A program made the position numbers and the translations under genes. Source: Propionibacteriaceae bacterium UBA6122 (GTDB lineage: Bacteria; Actinomycetota; Actinomycetes; Propionibacteriales; Propionibacteriaceae). From it: a stretch of DNA of 64,000 nucleotides. Below the pieces are notes generated by a model. It worked only from the letters and a program-made list of their open reading frames with translations, ran no database searches and was not told the DNA's origin. The stretch covers positions 1 through 64,000 of the forward strand of contig DIVW01000042.1 in NCBI GenBank assembly GCA_002428365.1, written 5' to 3'. This document shows, piece after piece, positions 1 to 7,874 of the stretch. Within the stretch, counting starts at the first letter, position 1. Each line of letters starts with the position of its first letter.

Positions 1-516
1 GACCCGGACGTGATCCTGGTCGGCGAGATGCGAGACCTTGAAACCATGCAGAACGCCATCCGAGCGGCCGAAACCGGCCACCTGGTCTTCGCGACCCTGC
101 ACACCAACAGCGCCGCGCAGACAGTCGACCGCGTCGTCGACCAGTTCCCCGTCGACCAGCAGGAACAGATCAGGCTGATGCTCTCAAACAGCCTCGAGGC
201 GGTTATGTGCCAGCAGCTACTGCCGAGGGCGGGTATGCCGGGCAGAGTCTGCTGCATGGAGATAATGATCGCGACCCCCGCTATCCGGAACCTGATCCGC
301 GAAGCCAAGTCGCACCAGCTTACTTCCATCATCCAGACCAGCGCCAACGTCGGTATGATGACGATGGACCAGTGTCTGAGGGACTACTACCTGAAAGGCA
401 TCATCACCTACGACGACGCTATCATGCGCGCCATGAACCCCGAGGAACTCAAGAACATGATTAACCAGTCCATGGGCGGCGCAGGCGGCGCGGGTGGCGG
501 ACAGATGCGGCGATAG
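1..516 (+). CDS. pilT: Twitching-motility ATPase PilT, C-terminal part (5' cut by window edge)
   Basis: Open from base 1 with no start codon in the window; 171 residues are visible. They begin inside the Walker B region (Asp-Pro-Asp-Val-Ile-Leu-Val-Gly-Glu-Met-Arg-Asp), followed by the conserved His box around ATLHTNSAAQTVDR and the QQLLPR stretch. This is the C-terminal half of a secretion ATPase, and the AIRNLIRE segment is closer to PilT (pilus retraction) than to PilB/GspE (extension). PilT hydrolyses ATP in a hexamer at the inner-membrane base to depolymerise the pilus. The tail is Gly/Ala rich (GGAGGAGGG). It stands 76 bases upstream of pilC in the same direction, as in many type IV pilus loci. 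The PilT versus PilB choice is likely but rests on half of the protein. Confidence 0.9.
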   Translation, partial: DPDVILVGEMRDLETMQNAIRAAETGHLVFATLHTNSAAQTVDRVVDQFPVDQQEQIRLMLSNSLEAVMCQQLLPRAGMPGRVCCMEIMIATPAIRNLIREAKSHQLTSIIQTSANVGMMTMDQCLRDYYLKGIITYDDAIMRAMNPEELKNMINQSMGGAGGAGGGQMRR

Positions 517-592
517 AGCGCTCTTGTGCGTGACGGCCGAACTTGTTTTTCGGCCTTGGCGGGTGGGCCTGGCGAAAAGGAGCTGATCTGAT

Positions 593-1804
593 ATGCCTAA
601 CTACCAGTACAACATTCGTGATGCGACCGGGTCGGTTTTCGGCGGGACTTCCGAGTCCGAGAACGAGGACATCCTGCGTAAACGTCTGACGGAGCAGGGC
701 TTCACCGTCGTTGATATCAAGCAGGTCAAGAGCGCGCAGAAGAAGATCGGCGGGTTCGGCGGTGTCAAGAAGACCGACCTGTCGGTTATGTGCAGGCAGT
801 TCTCGACGATGATCGACGCCGGTGTGAACCTCGTTCGATGCCTCAGCGTTCTTGCCGACCAGGCAACCAACCCCAAGCTCAAGGCCATCCTCAACGACGT
901 CCGCGCGGAGGTCGAGGGCGGCCAGACGCTCACCCGCGCGATGGAAAAGTACCCCAGTGTCTTCGACAGGCTCTTCATCGGTCTTGTGAACGCTGGTGAG
1001 ATCGGTGGCGCTCTCGAGGAAAGCTTGCAGAGGTTGTCGCAGTTCCTCGAGAAGGACGTTGAACTCAGGCGCAAGGTCAAGTCGGCTATGACTTACCCGA
1101 CCCTGATCATGGGCTTTGCAACCATAGTCGTGTTGGGCCTCATGACCTTCGTTCTTCCTAAGTTCATGGTCCTCTTCGACGACCTGGGTATCAAGGAGCT
1201 TCCCGGACCCACCGCGATGCTCAAGGCCAGCAGCACCTTCCTGACGAATAAGTGGTACTGGATGATCATCATTGTGGTCGTCTTCATCGTCGCGATGAGG
1301 CTGTTCTTGAGCACAAAGGTCGGACGGCGCGTGTTCGATCGGCTCAAGCTGAAGTTTCCGGTGTTTGGCTCGCTCAATCACAAGGTTTGTCTGGCCAGGT
1401 TCTCTCGAACGCTCGCGACGCTGCTCTCCAGCGGTGTTGGTATTCTGCAGGCGATGGAGACCGTGGCCGGAACGGTGTCGAACGACATCATAAGCGACGC
1501 GATCCTTTCGGCAAGGGCAAGTATCCGAGAGGGAGAACGAATTGGAGAACCGCTGGCGAGGAGCAAGATGTTCCCGCCGATGGTAGTTCAGATGATCTCG
1601 ATTGGTGAGGAGTCGGGTTCTCTGGACCCGATGCTCAGCAAGGTGGCCGACTTCTACGAGAACGAGGTGGAAGCGGCGCTGGCGAGTTTGACTGCGGCTA
1701 TCGAGCCGGTTCTTATCGTGGGATTGGGCGTGGTGGTCGGGTTCATCGTTATCGCGCTTTTCCTGCCGCTGATCGCGGTTATCCAGAACCTTTCCGGTTC
1801 GTAG
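593..1804 (+). CDS. pilC: Type IV pilus inner-membrane platform protein PilC
   Basis: 403 residues, the usual PilC/GspF length. The short N-terminal region (about 1-65) is followed by two T2SSF domains (about 70-190 and 275-395), each ending in a strongly hydrophobic segment, the last near residues 370-395 (PVLIVGLGVVVGFIVIALF). PilC sits in the inner membrane, contacts the extension/retraction ATPases and organises pilin entry to the fibre. The ATG at 593 follows an AAAAGGAG ribosome site at a good distance. It lies between pilT and pilD, only 6 bases from the latter, so translation is probably coupled. Confidence 0.95.
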   Translation: MPNYQYNIRDATGSVFGGTSESENEDILRKRLTEQGFTVVDIKQVKSAQKKIGGFGGVKKTDLSVMCRQFSTMIDAGVNLVRCLSVLADQATNPKLKAILNDVRAEVEGGQTLTRAMEKYPSVFDRLFIGLVNAGEIGGALEESLQRLSQFLEKDVELRRKVKSAMTYPTLIMGFATIVVLGLMTFVLPKFMVLFDDLGIKELPGPTAMLKASSTFLTNKWYWMIIIVVVFIVAMRLFLSTKVGRRVFDRLKLKFPVFGSLNHKVCLARFSRTLATLLSSGVGILQAMETVAGTVSNDIISDAILSARASIREGERIGEPLARSKMFPPMVVQMISIGEESGSLDPMLSKVADFYENEVEAALASLTAAIEPVLIVGLGVVVGFIVIALFLPLIAVIQNLSGS

Positions 1805-1810
1805 AGGCCT

Positions 1811-2698
1811 ATGTCTATCTGGCTTGGAAGCCTAATAGCGTTTGTGTATGGGACGATTGTCGGGAGTTTCCTGAACGTATGCATCTACCGGCTGCCTAAC
1901 GACCAGTCGGTGGTGACGCCCCCGTCGCATTGTCCGAGGTGCAATACGAAGCTGAAGGGGCTGGACCTGGTGCCGCTCTTCAGCTTCCTGCTATTGGGAC
2001 GGAAGTGCAGGTACTGCAGGACGCCGATAAGCTGGCGGTATTTCACCGTGGAGTTGATCACGGGTTTGTTGTTCGCGGCGACCTTTGCGCGATACGGCTT
2101 CTCGATCGACTTCTTCGCTTATGTGCTGTTTGTTTCGGCGCTGATCATCGCGTTCGCGGTGGATATGGACCTGTTCATCATCCCGGATCAGGTATCGATC
2201 GCCGGGGTGATCATCGGGGTGGGGCGGGATATCGCCCACCTGATCGCCGGAGACAACTGGCTGGTGAGGGTTCCGATTCCGTTTGCGGGGTATCACCTGC
2301 CGATTCCGCAGAGCGTGGCGGGGATCATCGTCTGCGGCGGGATATTCTACCTGATTGCTTACGTTAGTTTCTATGTGTTCCGTCCGAAGGATGAGGAGGA
2401 ACTCAAGGACTACGAAGGCGCGATGGGCGGCGGAGATGTGAAGCTTGCCGCGGCGACCGGTGCGGTGTTGGGAGTGGTTCCGGCGCTGGCATCGTTTCTG
2501 ATAGCGGTGCTGCTGGGCACGGTTTTCGGGGTGGCGCTGATAGTCGCGAAGTCTCTGGCCGAGAAGAAGGGTATGCCGTGGCGGACGGAGATTCCGTTCG
2601 GTCCGTATATGGTGACCGGGTCGCTTGCGGTGATCCTGCTTCACCCGCAGTTGCAGAACATTTGGGCCGCGTGGATGCGGCTTGTTACGTTGGGTTAG
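1811..2698 (+). CDS. pilD: Prepilin leader peptidase / N-methyltransferase
   Basis: 295 residues. It cuts the short leader of prepilins and pseudopilins and methylates the new N terminus. Visible signatures are the N-terminal GSFLNVCIYRLP methyltransferase-side motif, the two zinc CxxC pairs (CPRC and CRYC), and the two aspartates of the aspartic peptidase, one in AVDMDLFIIPD and one in GGGDVKLAAATGAVLG. Six to eight membrane segments are evident. It is placed immediately downstream of pilC and upstream of several proteins with class III leader sequences, its expected substrates. Confidence 0.95.
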   Translation: MSIWLGSLIAFVYGTIVGSFLNVCIYRLPNDQSVVTPPSHCPRCNTKLKGLDLVPLFSFLLLGRKCRYCRTPISWRYFTVELITGLLFAATFARYGFSIDFFAYVLFVSALIIAFAVDMDLFIIPDQVSIAGVIIGVGRDIAHLIAGDNWLVRVPIPFAGYHLPIPQSVAGIIVCGGIFYLIAYVSFYVFRPKDEEELKDYEGAMGGGDVKLAAATGAVLGVVPALASFLIAVLLGTVFGVALIVAKSLAEKKGMPWRTEIPFGPYMVTGSLAVILLHPQLQNIWAAWMRLVTLG

Positions 2699-2713
2699 AG
2701 TGGTGTTTTCGGT

Positions 2714-2737
2714 GTTTCGGGAACTCGTTCCCGAAAC
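2714..2737. repeat. Perfect palindrome, TTCGGG-arm family
   Basis: An 11-bp stem (GTTTCGGGAAC) and its exact complement separated by two bases, 15 bases after the pilD stop. There is no T-run, so it is not a standard intrinsic terminator. Similar arms recur elsewhere in this half of the window. Confidence 0.75.
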
Positions 2738-2779
2738 CTGCCATGTTGCTACAATTCCCGCACGGAGGTGCCGAGCAAA

Positions 2780-3565
2780 ATGAAAGTACTTGCCAGACGC
2801 AACGGTTTCTCGCTGGTCGAGTTGCTCACTGTCATTGCGATCATCGCGATCCTGGCGGCGATCATATTCCCGGTTATGGCGAGGGTCAAGGACAACGCGA
2901 ACAGGACCGCGTGCATGACCAACCTTCACCAGATCGCGCTCGCGGTGCAGATGTTCAAGACCGACAATCGCCGCTATCCCGACATTCTTGGCTCGAGAGC
3001 ACTGGCGCCCGGAGACATGTTCGAGAACCGCAAGGACGACTACCTGTTCCCGGAGTATACGAAGTCGTCGATCAAGGTCTTCCACTGTCCGTCCTCCAAG
3101 ACCGCGAATACCGTGGATACGGCGACATACTACCGCGTGCCCGGGGATGCGAACTCCGAGGTTACGGTGTTTGCGTACAGCAGTTACGAGTGCTTCGTGA
3201 CGGGGGCCGTGTCGGGTTCGCCGGCTCAGTACAGCGAATCCGCCGGAACGGCCGAGCCTCACTACCGGCCAAACTGGGCGCCCTCGACCTCCGCAATCGC
3301 GGGCAGCGGGCTGCTGCCCTATCCGGTCGGCACGGGCGACACCGCCGCCCTCCAGCAGAACGACTACGAGCGGCAGCTCAAGTGGCGTAACCCGCCCGGA
3401 GATACGGTGGTGACCTGGTGCGCCTATCACGAAAGCCGCACCGGCGCGAGCGTCGACATGTGGAACGGCGTCGCGCAGGTCGTCTTCCTTGACGGCAGCA
3501 CCGACGCGATCCCCGCCAAGGAGTTCGAGAAGTGCAAGTGGCGCGCAAGGCCGAAGAAGAGCTAA
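2780..3565 (+). CDS. Prepilin-like protein of the H-X9-DG type
   Basis: 261 residues from the ATG at 2780, chosen because ACGGAGGTG lies at the right distance upstream; an in-frame GTG at 2768 overlaps that site. The N terminus has a class III leader ending in NGFSLVELL, with the +5 Glu and a hydrophobic helix (TVIAIIAILAAIIFPVMA), as in type IV pilins processed by PilD. The body carries a CMTNLHQIALA segment, and the end has a His...DG pattern (AYHES ... FLDGSTDAI), typical of abundant pseudopilins in Planctomycetota and Armatimonadota. It may be a pilin or surface protein; its individual role is unknown. Confidence 0.85.
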   Translation: MKVLARRNGFSLVELLTVIAIIAILAAIIFPVMARVKDNANRTACMTNLHQIALAVQMFKTDNRRYPDILGSRALAPGDMFENRKDDYLFPEYTKSSIKVFHCPSSKTANTVDTATYYRVPGDANSEVTVFAYSSYECFVTGAVSGSPAQYSESAGTAEPHYRPNWAPSTSAIAGSGLLPYPVGTGDTAALQQNDYERQLKWRNPPGDTVVTWCAYHESRTGASVDMWNGVAQVVFLDGSTDAIPAKEFEKCKWRARPKKS

Positions 3566-3596
3566 GTGATTGACGCCGGCAGACTCGCACTGCGTC

Positions 3597-3697
3597 ATGC
3601 TGAACTTGATTCAGCATCTCGCCTCTTCGTAGCCACGAGACCCTGAATCGAGTTCAGGGTGACGTGTGTAGGCAGGGGTGACGTGTGTAGGCAGGGG
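3597..3697. repeat. REP-like cluster: two palindromes and a 19-bp tandem duplication
   Basis: 3597-3617 is a palindrome with ATGCTGAA arms and 3641-3659 one with CCCTGAA arms; 3660-3678 and 3679-3697 are identical 19-bp copies (TGACGTGTGTAGGCAGGGG). The arrangement resembles REP-type intergenic elements. It lies in the 309-base gap between two pseudopilin genes, and no gene is seen in that gap. Confidence 0.75.
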
Positions 3698-3730
3698 GGC
3701 GCCGCAGGCCGTGGAGCGTGAACTACTCCG

Positions 3731-3760
3731 TATGCTTCGGGACAATCGTCCCGAAGCATA
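3731..3760. repeat. Perfect 13-bp palindrome, TTCGGG-arm family
   Basis: Arms TATGCTTCGGGAC and the exact complement around a 4-base loop (AATC). No T-run follows. It shares the GCTTCGGG core with the palindromes at 2714, 17594 and 26131 but differs in the inner bases, which still pair. Confidence 0.8.
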
Positions 3761-3874
3761 ATGAGCATATATGCCGATCATTGTGTTTGTCGGCCTGATC
3801 TGGAACATTGGGAGTGAATGTGGAGTCGTACCATCGAGTGGCGGATTCGTTGCTTGCCGGTGGTGAGGATGCAT

Positions 3875-5701
3875 ATGTATAACCTGTGGAGCAGCAAGAG
3901 AGGTACATCGCTTGTAGAGATCCTCGTGGTCATGGTCGTGCTGCTTGTCGGCATTATGACTGTGGTCCAGTTGTTCCCCACGGGTTTCCGCGTGGTGAAG
4001 GCGGCGGAGAGCCAGACCATCGCCACCCGGCTCGCCCAGCAGGAACTCGAGCGTTGGAAGAATATGGCCGAGTGCCTTCCCAACGGCATTCTGCCTATAG
4101 ACGAGAACAACACCGTCCGGCTCAACCAGCCCCCCGGGCCGCCTTACAAAGATTACGAGAGCGACGATACGACTGGCGATTGGCAGTTTGACATCGTCAA
4201 CGGGCAGAGCCGCATCAGGCGCGGGAATGCCTACAACGTCCGCCAGGTCTTTGGCGAGACGACCCTCATCCCCGTGGGAAGCTACTTCGGCGTTCTCAAT
4301 GGACCTGCCTACGGCTCGAGATACACCCTCGCTTTCAGCCCCATAGATGTGAGCCTGGTCGCCGGCGCGATTCAGGGTCTCTCGATCAGAAGCGGCGATC
4401 TGCAGCGGCGCAGGGGTGACAGCGGTATGGAGCCTCCCTACCTGCGGCCCGGCCAGTACGCCATCGACTACGATCTCTCCGCCGGAACGGGTGGGGTGCA
4501 GGTATTCCACGTTGCGTTTCCCAAGGATCCCGGCGTCGCAAAGCGGGTATACTACATAAGCTATTCCTACTGGGTCGTGCCCACCGGCGGCGGAGAACCC
4601 GAACTGGTTAGTAAGGTCGATCAGCGCATACCCGACGATCCCGCGCAGTATGTCGACGGCGCCAACGGCGATTGGGTCGAAGTGCCGGTTGAGGGTGCTC
4701 CGTCCGGCTACGACGTCACGGAGTTGGAGGATCACACCGATAGCTGCGCGCGCGGATTTGTCGAGGTGCCATCTTTCTCACTGGATCCCTACGAGTTCCA
4801 GCTCGCTGACTCGGTGATGGGGGTCATAGCGTTCAATCCGCGCGGCCACGGGATGTACGAGTATACGGCGCGCGGAGTCAGGCCGATCGAGGCCAGGATC
4901 GACTACCGCATATATGACACGCGCATCCTGCGCGAGGACCGCACAGTGCCGCCGCCCTCGAGCGGGGCCACGGATATCGCGGTGAAGCTCGCGCTGCGGT
5001 TCATACTCAATATCGGTGACCCAACCGACAACCCAAACCCGCTGACGAACGACCCGCAAGAGCCGCGCGGAGCGCCGTATGAAGGCCTGATTCCGGGAGT
5101 GAAGATGCCGGTGCTGATCATCGACCTGGCGACCGGCCTTCGGGTGAACCTTACGGACCCGGACGCCATCAACTTCAACACCGGGGTGGTTCACCTGCCT
5201 ATCAGCGCGGATCTCGTGGACGCGAGCGGGACCGTACTCGGCGCGAACACCCCGCTTGCCGGCAGGCATCTGCGGTTCTTCTACAGGGCGGATGGAGACT
5301 GGTCTGTGCAGTGCAGCAAGGCCTACACGACCTACAACCGCGTCTGGGGAACCAACCAGGTAGACTTCCGAAGCTATCGCGCTGTAGGCGCGGGAAACGG
5401 TCAGCTTACCAACCGGCTGCTGTTCGCTCCGTGCGAAGGCAAGAAGTCGGTTGTGGTCGACTATTCCTACATCACCGAATCCGATAGCGTCGAGCACAAG
5501 GTTTCCGGCGAGGCGCACATGGTCGACATGGATACGGCGACCGGCCAGTGGTGCGTCGACCTGAAGGTTCCCCCGCAAGCCTACATTCCAGCCAACGCGC
5601 GAATGGTGGTGGTTGGGACATCGTTTACGGTGAGAGTACTCTGGCGCGACGGCAAGAACTGGCGCCACGTGGATATGGATACGAACCTGACTAGGAACTA
5701 G
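3875..5701 (+). CDS. Large pseudopilin with class III leader
   Basis: About 608 residues from the ATG at 3875, which follows GTGAGG at six bases; in-frame ATGs at 3818 and 3869 are alternatives. The N terminus reads KRGTSLVEILVVMVVLLVGIM, a prepilin cleavage site with +5 Glu and a hydrophobic helix. The remaining ~560 residues are a beta-rich, Gly/Asp/Tyr-rich exported region of no family that I recognise. Ordinary minor pseudopilins are 150-350 residues, so this is about twice the normal size. Expected to be cut by PilD and inserted at the tip of a pseudopilus (inference). The TAG stop runs directly into a tandem repeat array. Confidence 0.8.
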   Translation: MYNLWSSKRGTSLVEILVVMVVLLVGIMTVVQLFPTGFRVVKAAESQTIATRLAQQELERWKNMAECLPNGILPIDENNTVRLNQPPGPPYKDYESDDTTGDWQFDIVNGQSRIRRGNAYNVRQVFGETTLIPVGSYFGVLNGPAYGSRYTLAFSPIDVSLVAGAIQGLSIRSGDLQRRRGDSGMEPPYLRPGQYAIDYDLSAGTGGVQVFHVAFPKDPGVAKRVYYISYSYWVVPTGGGEPELVSKVDQRIPDDPAQYVDGANGDWVEVPVEGAPSGYDVTELEDHTDSCARGFVEVPSFSLDPYEFQLADSVMGVIAFNPRGHGMYEYTARGVRPIEARIDYRIYDTRILREDRTVPPPSSGATDIAVKLALRFILNIGDPTDNPNPLTNDPQEPRGAPYEGLIPGVKMPVLIIDLATGLRVNLTDPDAINFNTGVVHLPISADLVDASGTVLGANTPLAGRHLRFFYRADGDWSVQCSKAYTTYNRVWGTNQVDFRSYRAVGAGNGQLTNRLLFAPCEGKKSVVVDYSYITESDSVEHKVSGEAHMVDMDTATGQWCVDLKVPPQAYIPANARMVVVGTSFTVRVLWRDGKNWRHVDMDTNLTRN

Positions 5702-5770
5702 TCGAAAGTCGAAAATCGAAAGTCCAAAGTCCAAAGTCGAAAGTCGAAAGTCGAAGGCCGAGAGTCGAGA
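5701..5770. repeat. Degenerate heptamer tandem array (GTCGAAA), 10 units
   Basis: Ten consecutive 7-base units, consensus GTCGAAA with variants such as GTCCAAA and GTCGAGA. It starts at the stop codon of the preceding gene and ends about 55 bases before the next start. Confidence 0.85.
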
Positions 5771-5826
5771 GCGCCGACAGGGAGAGCTTAGGACTCAGGT
5801 CTTGGTCCTTAGAACTGGGCTGTAAT

Positions 5827-7710
5827 ATGCATAGGACACTTGCTAACAATCGGGGATTTACACTCGTCGAGATACTCGTGGTTATGGCGATCTCGGTGAT
5901 ACTGGTCGGCCTGGTGCTGGCGCCGGTGGTTCAGACCTTCCAGATGACTCGCGCGGCCCAGGCGATGGTCGACGCGCAGGACTCCGCTCGGCAGGCGATG
6001 GAGGTGATCAGCCGCGAACTGGGCCAGGCGATGTATGTCTTCGACAACTCGGTTATCCCGATCACTATCTACGACGACGGCGCCACCCCGGCCTACCTGC
6101 GCGCGAACGGCGAAGGTCCCATCCAGCTTCCGGTGAGGCAAGCCAACGGGTCGATCCAGTGCTTCACCGTGCCCTTCGGCAAGATCGATTTCGTTCTGCC
6201 CAGGATCAGCATGCACTGCAACAACCCGGCACACCCCGCGGGCAGTTCCCGGGACTACCCCCGGCACCACGCGGAGAACGGGCGCGATTACTATGAGGCG
6301 TGGCCGCCGTGTCCCGTCTGCGGATCGGACGATATCGAGGCCCGCCCGAAGTTCCCTCTGGAGCAGGATGTGACCGTGGTCCGCTACTTCCTGGGCCTGC
6401 GCTACAACGATCCGAACGTTGCGAATCCTCCCCCCGAAGGCCAGGGAGCGTTCGGGTGGAAGTCGCCTTACGGCAACGATGTGGCCGCGGGCGAAGAGAA
6501 CCAGGTGGTCCTCTACAGGGTCGAGTTCAACCCGTTTGACGATTCCCTCTTCCCACCGAGCATGCCCGTGGCCGAGCGGCTCAACGACCCGATCTTCTTC
6601 TACCGGACCGCGATGAACGGTGAGAGTACCGCGCGGCCGTGCTGCGAGCGCTGGGCCGAAGTGGCGCAGGTGATGGGAATCGGCAAATACCAGGACCTGG
6701 TGGTCGGGACCTACGTCAGCGGCAACGTGACCGCCGTGGAGCCCGCGACCACGTTCCGGTTCTCCGCGGTCAGCAACGACACATTCACCGGCGCGTACTC
6801 CAGCGACAAGGGATTCGGCTATCCCAACGCCGTGCCCGCGGTCTATCAGGCCGACTACGGCTACTGGATAGACAACTCGCCGAACATCCCGGCCGCGATG
6901 CTCGGGGATGAATCGGCCTACAACTACGCCGTGACGGTGACGCGCGACGATCACACGATCGCCTACTACACCCGCCGGAACTCCAGTGGCCACATGGTGG
7001 TGGAAAAGTGGACCTCGGGGGGTGTGACACCGTCTTTCGACATCACGCAGTACCTGACCACCGGCGCCATCACCAACCCGGGAGGCGGCGAAGTGGAGAT
7101 GGCCTACACGGTTGATCTCAACCGCGGTAAGGTGAACTTCGCTCTCGATCCGCCTGACCCGGGGGATGCCGGCGGGCACGCGTGCAAGCTGGGCCCGGCC
7201 GGGATCAACGCGGCATTCCATACCACATACGATGTCGACCGCGGCAGCGCGCGGCGCTCAGCCCTGCTGACCACATTCGACCCGGCGCGCGGGGCGGGCC
7301 TCTACCTGCCTAACGCGCGGATAGTGCCGGGGAGTGAGCGGGTGATGGGTCCCGAGCCTACCCTCGGTCCAAGCTACGGCAGCGCCGTCCGGTACGAGAG
7401 GGTGGCACTCTCGCTCGGCGAGCCGGGTCCAAAGCAGTACAAGATCGACTACGACACCGGCTGGATCTACTTCAGTTCGGTGTTCGGGGCGGACCTGCCG
7501 GAGATACTGGACTCCACCGGCAATGCCCTGCCCATCTATGTGGACTACAAGATTCAGTTCAATCGAGACGGCGACATAGTCAAGGGTGACTATATCACCA
7601 AGAGCATGGTGACCGTCCACCTCGGTATGAGGATGTTCGACCCTGAATCGGCCAAGCCGCACTCGGTCGACCTGACCAACAGCGTCAAGGTGCGCAACGC
7701 GCTGAGGTAG
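5827..7710 (+). CDS. Large GspJ/PulJ-like pseudopilin with an embedded zinc-ribbon-like motif
   Basis: 627 residues. The start (ATG at 5827) gives NNRGFTLVEILVVMAISVILVG, a class III leader with +5 Glu, followed by the amphipathic helix (RQAMEVISRELGQAM) typical of GspJ-type minor pseudopilins. Residues Cys131, Cys162 and Cys165 with nearby histidines (MHCNNPAHP ... CPVCGSDD) look like a metal-binding ribbon, which is unusual for an exported pseudopilin. The C-terminal ~450 residues are beta-rich and unassigned, as in the preceding gene. Likely part of the same pseudopilus tip complex; the cargo or substrate is unknown. Confidence 0.8.
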   Translation: MHRTLANNRGFTLVEILVVMAISVILVGLVLAPVVQTFQMTRAAQAMVDAQDSARQAMEVISRELGQAMYVFDNSVIPITIYDDGATPAYLRANGEGPIQLPVRQANGSIQCFTVPFGKIDFVLPRISMHCNNPAHPAGSSRDYPRHHAENGRDYYEAWPPCPVCGSDDIEARPKFPLEQDVTVVRYFLGLRYNDPNVANPPPEGQGAFGWKSPYGNDVAAGEENQVVLYRVEFNPFDDSLFPPSMPVAERLNDPIFFYRTAMNGESTARPCCERWAEVAQVMGIGKYQDLVVGTYVSGNVTAVEPATTFRFSAVSNDTFTGAYSSDKGFGYPNAVPAVYQADYGYWIDNSPNIPAAMLGDESAYNYAVTVTRDDHTIAYYTRRNSSGHMVVEKWTSGGVTPSFDITQYLTTGAITNPGGGEVEMAYTVDLNRGKVNFALDPPDPGDAGGHACKLGPAGINAAFHTTYDVDRGSARRSALLTTFDPARGAGLYLPNARIVPGSERVMGPEPTLGPSYGSAVRYERVALSLGEPGPKQYKIDYDTGWIYFSSVFGADLPEILDSTGNALPIYVDYKIQFNRDGDIVKGDYITKSMVTVHLGMRMFDPESAKPHSVDLTNSVKVRNALR

Positions 7711-7732
7711 CACATTCAGAACTGACCGCACC

Positions 7733-7772
7733 CTTCGACGGGGCTCAGGATGCTTCGACGGAGCTCAGGATG
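7733..7772. repeat. 20-bp tandem duplication
   Basis: Two adjacent 20-base units (CTTCGACGGGGCTCAGGATG) with one mismatch, in the spacer between the pseudopilin gene and the PilX-like gene. It resembles the dispersed repeats common in environmental genomes. Confidence 0.75.
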
Positions 7773-7812
7773 CTGGGTGGTGGCACTAGCCTTACGAGGA
7801 GCACGGAGTTGC

Positions 7813-7850
7813 CCCCTCTCCCCTTGCGGGAGAGGGTTGGGGTGAGGGGG
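7813..7850 (+). repeat. CCCTCTCC / GGGAGAGGG dispersed element, copy 1
   Basis: CCCTCTCC and GGGAGAGGGTTGGGGTGAGG form a hairpin-capable element. The same element occurs at 10853, 15644, 15704 (inverted) and 38446. An upstream in-frame extension of the next gene would be translated from this repeat, which argues against that extension. Confidence 0.8.
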
Positions 7851-7874
7851 CGAACCCCGGAACTCAAGGATACT

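Noticed and set aside
461..1381. 306-codon minus-strand frame opposite pilC
   Set aside because: Antisense to a well-supported gene; composition (His/Arg/Glu rich) is that of a codon-bias shadow.
1991..3598. 535-codon minus-strand frame spanning pilD and the prepilin gene
   Set aside because: Covers two opposite-strand genes and their spacer; no motifs, typical GC-rich shadow.
5701..5770. Heptamer array as a CRISPR
   Set aside because: Units are 7 bases, degenerate and without spacers; no cas genes.
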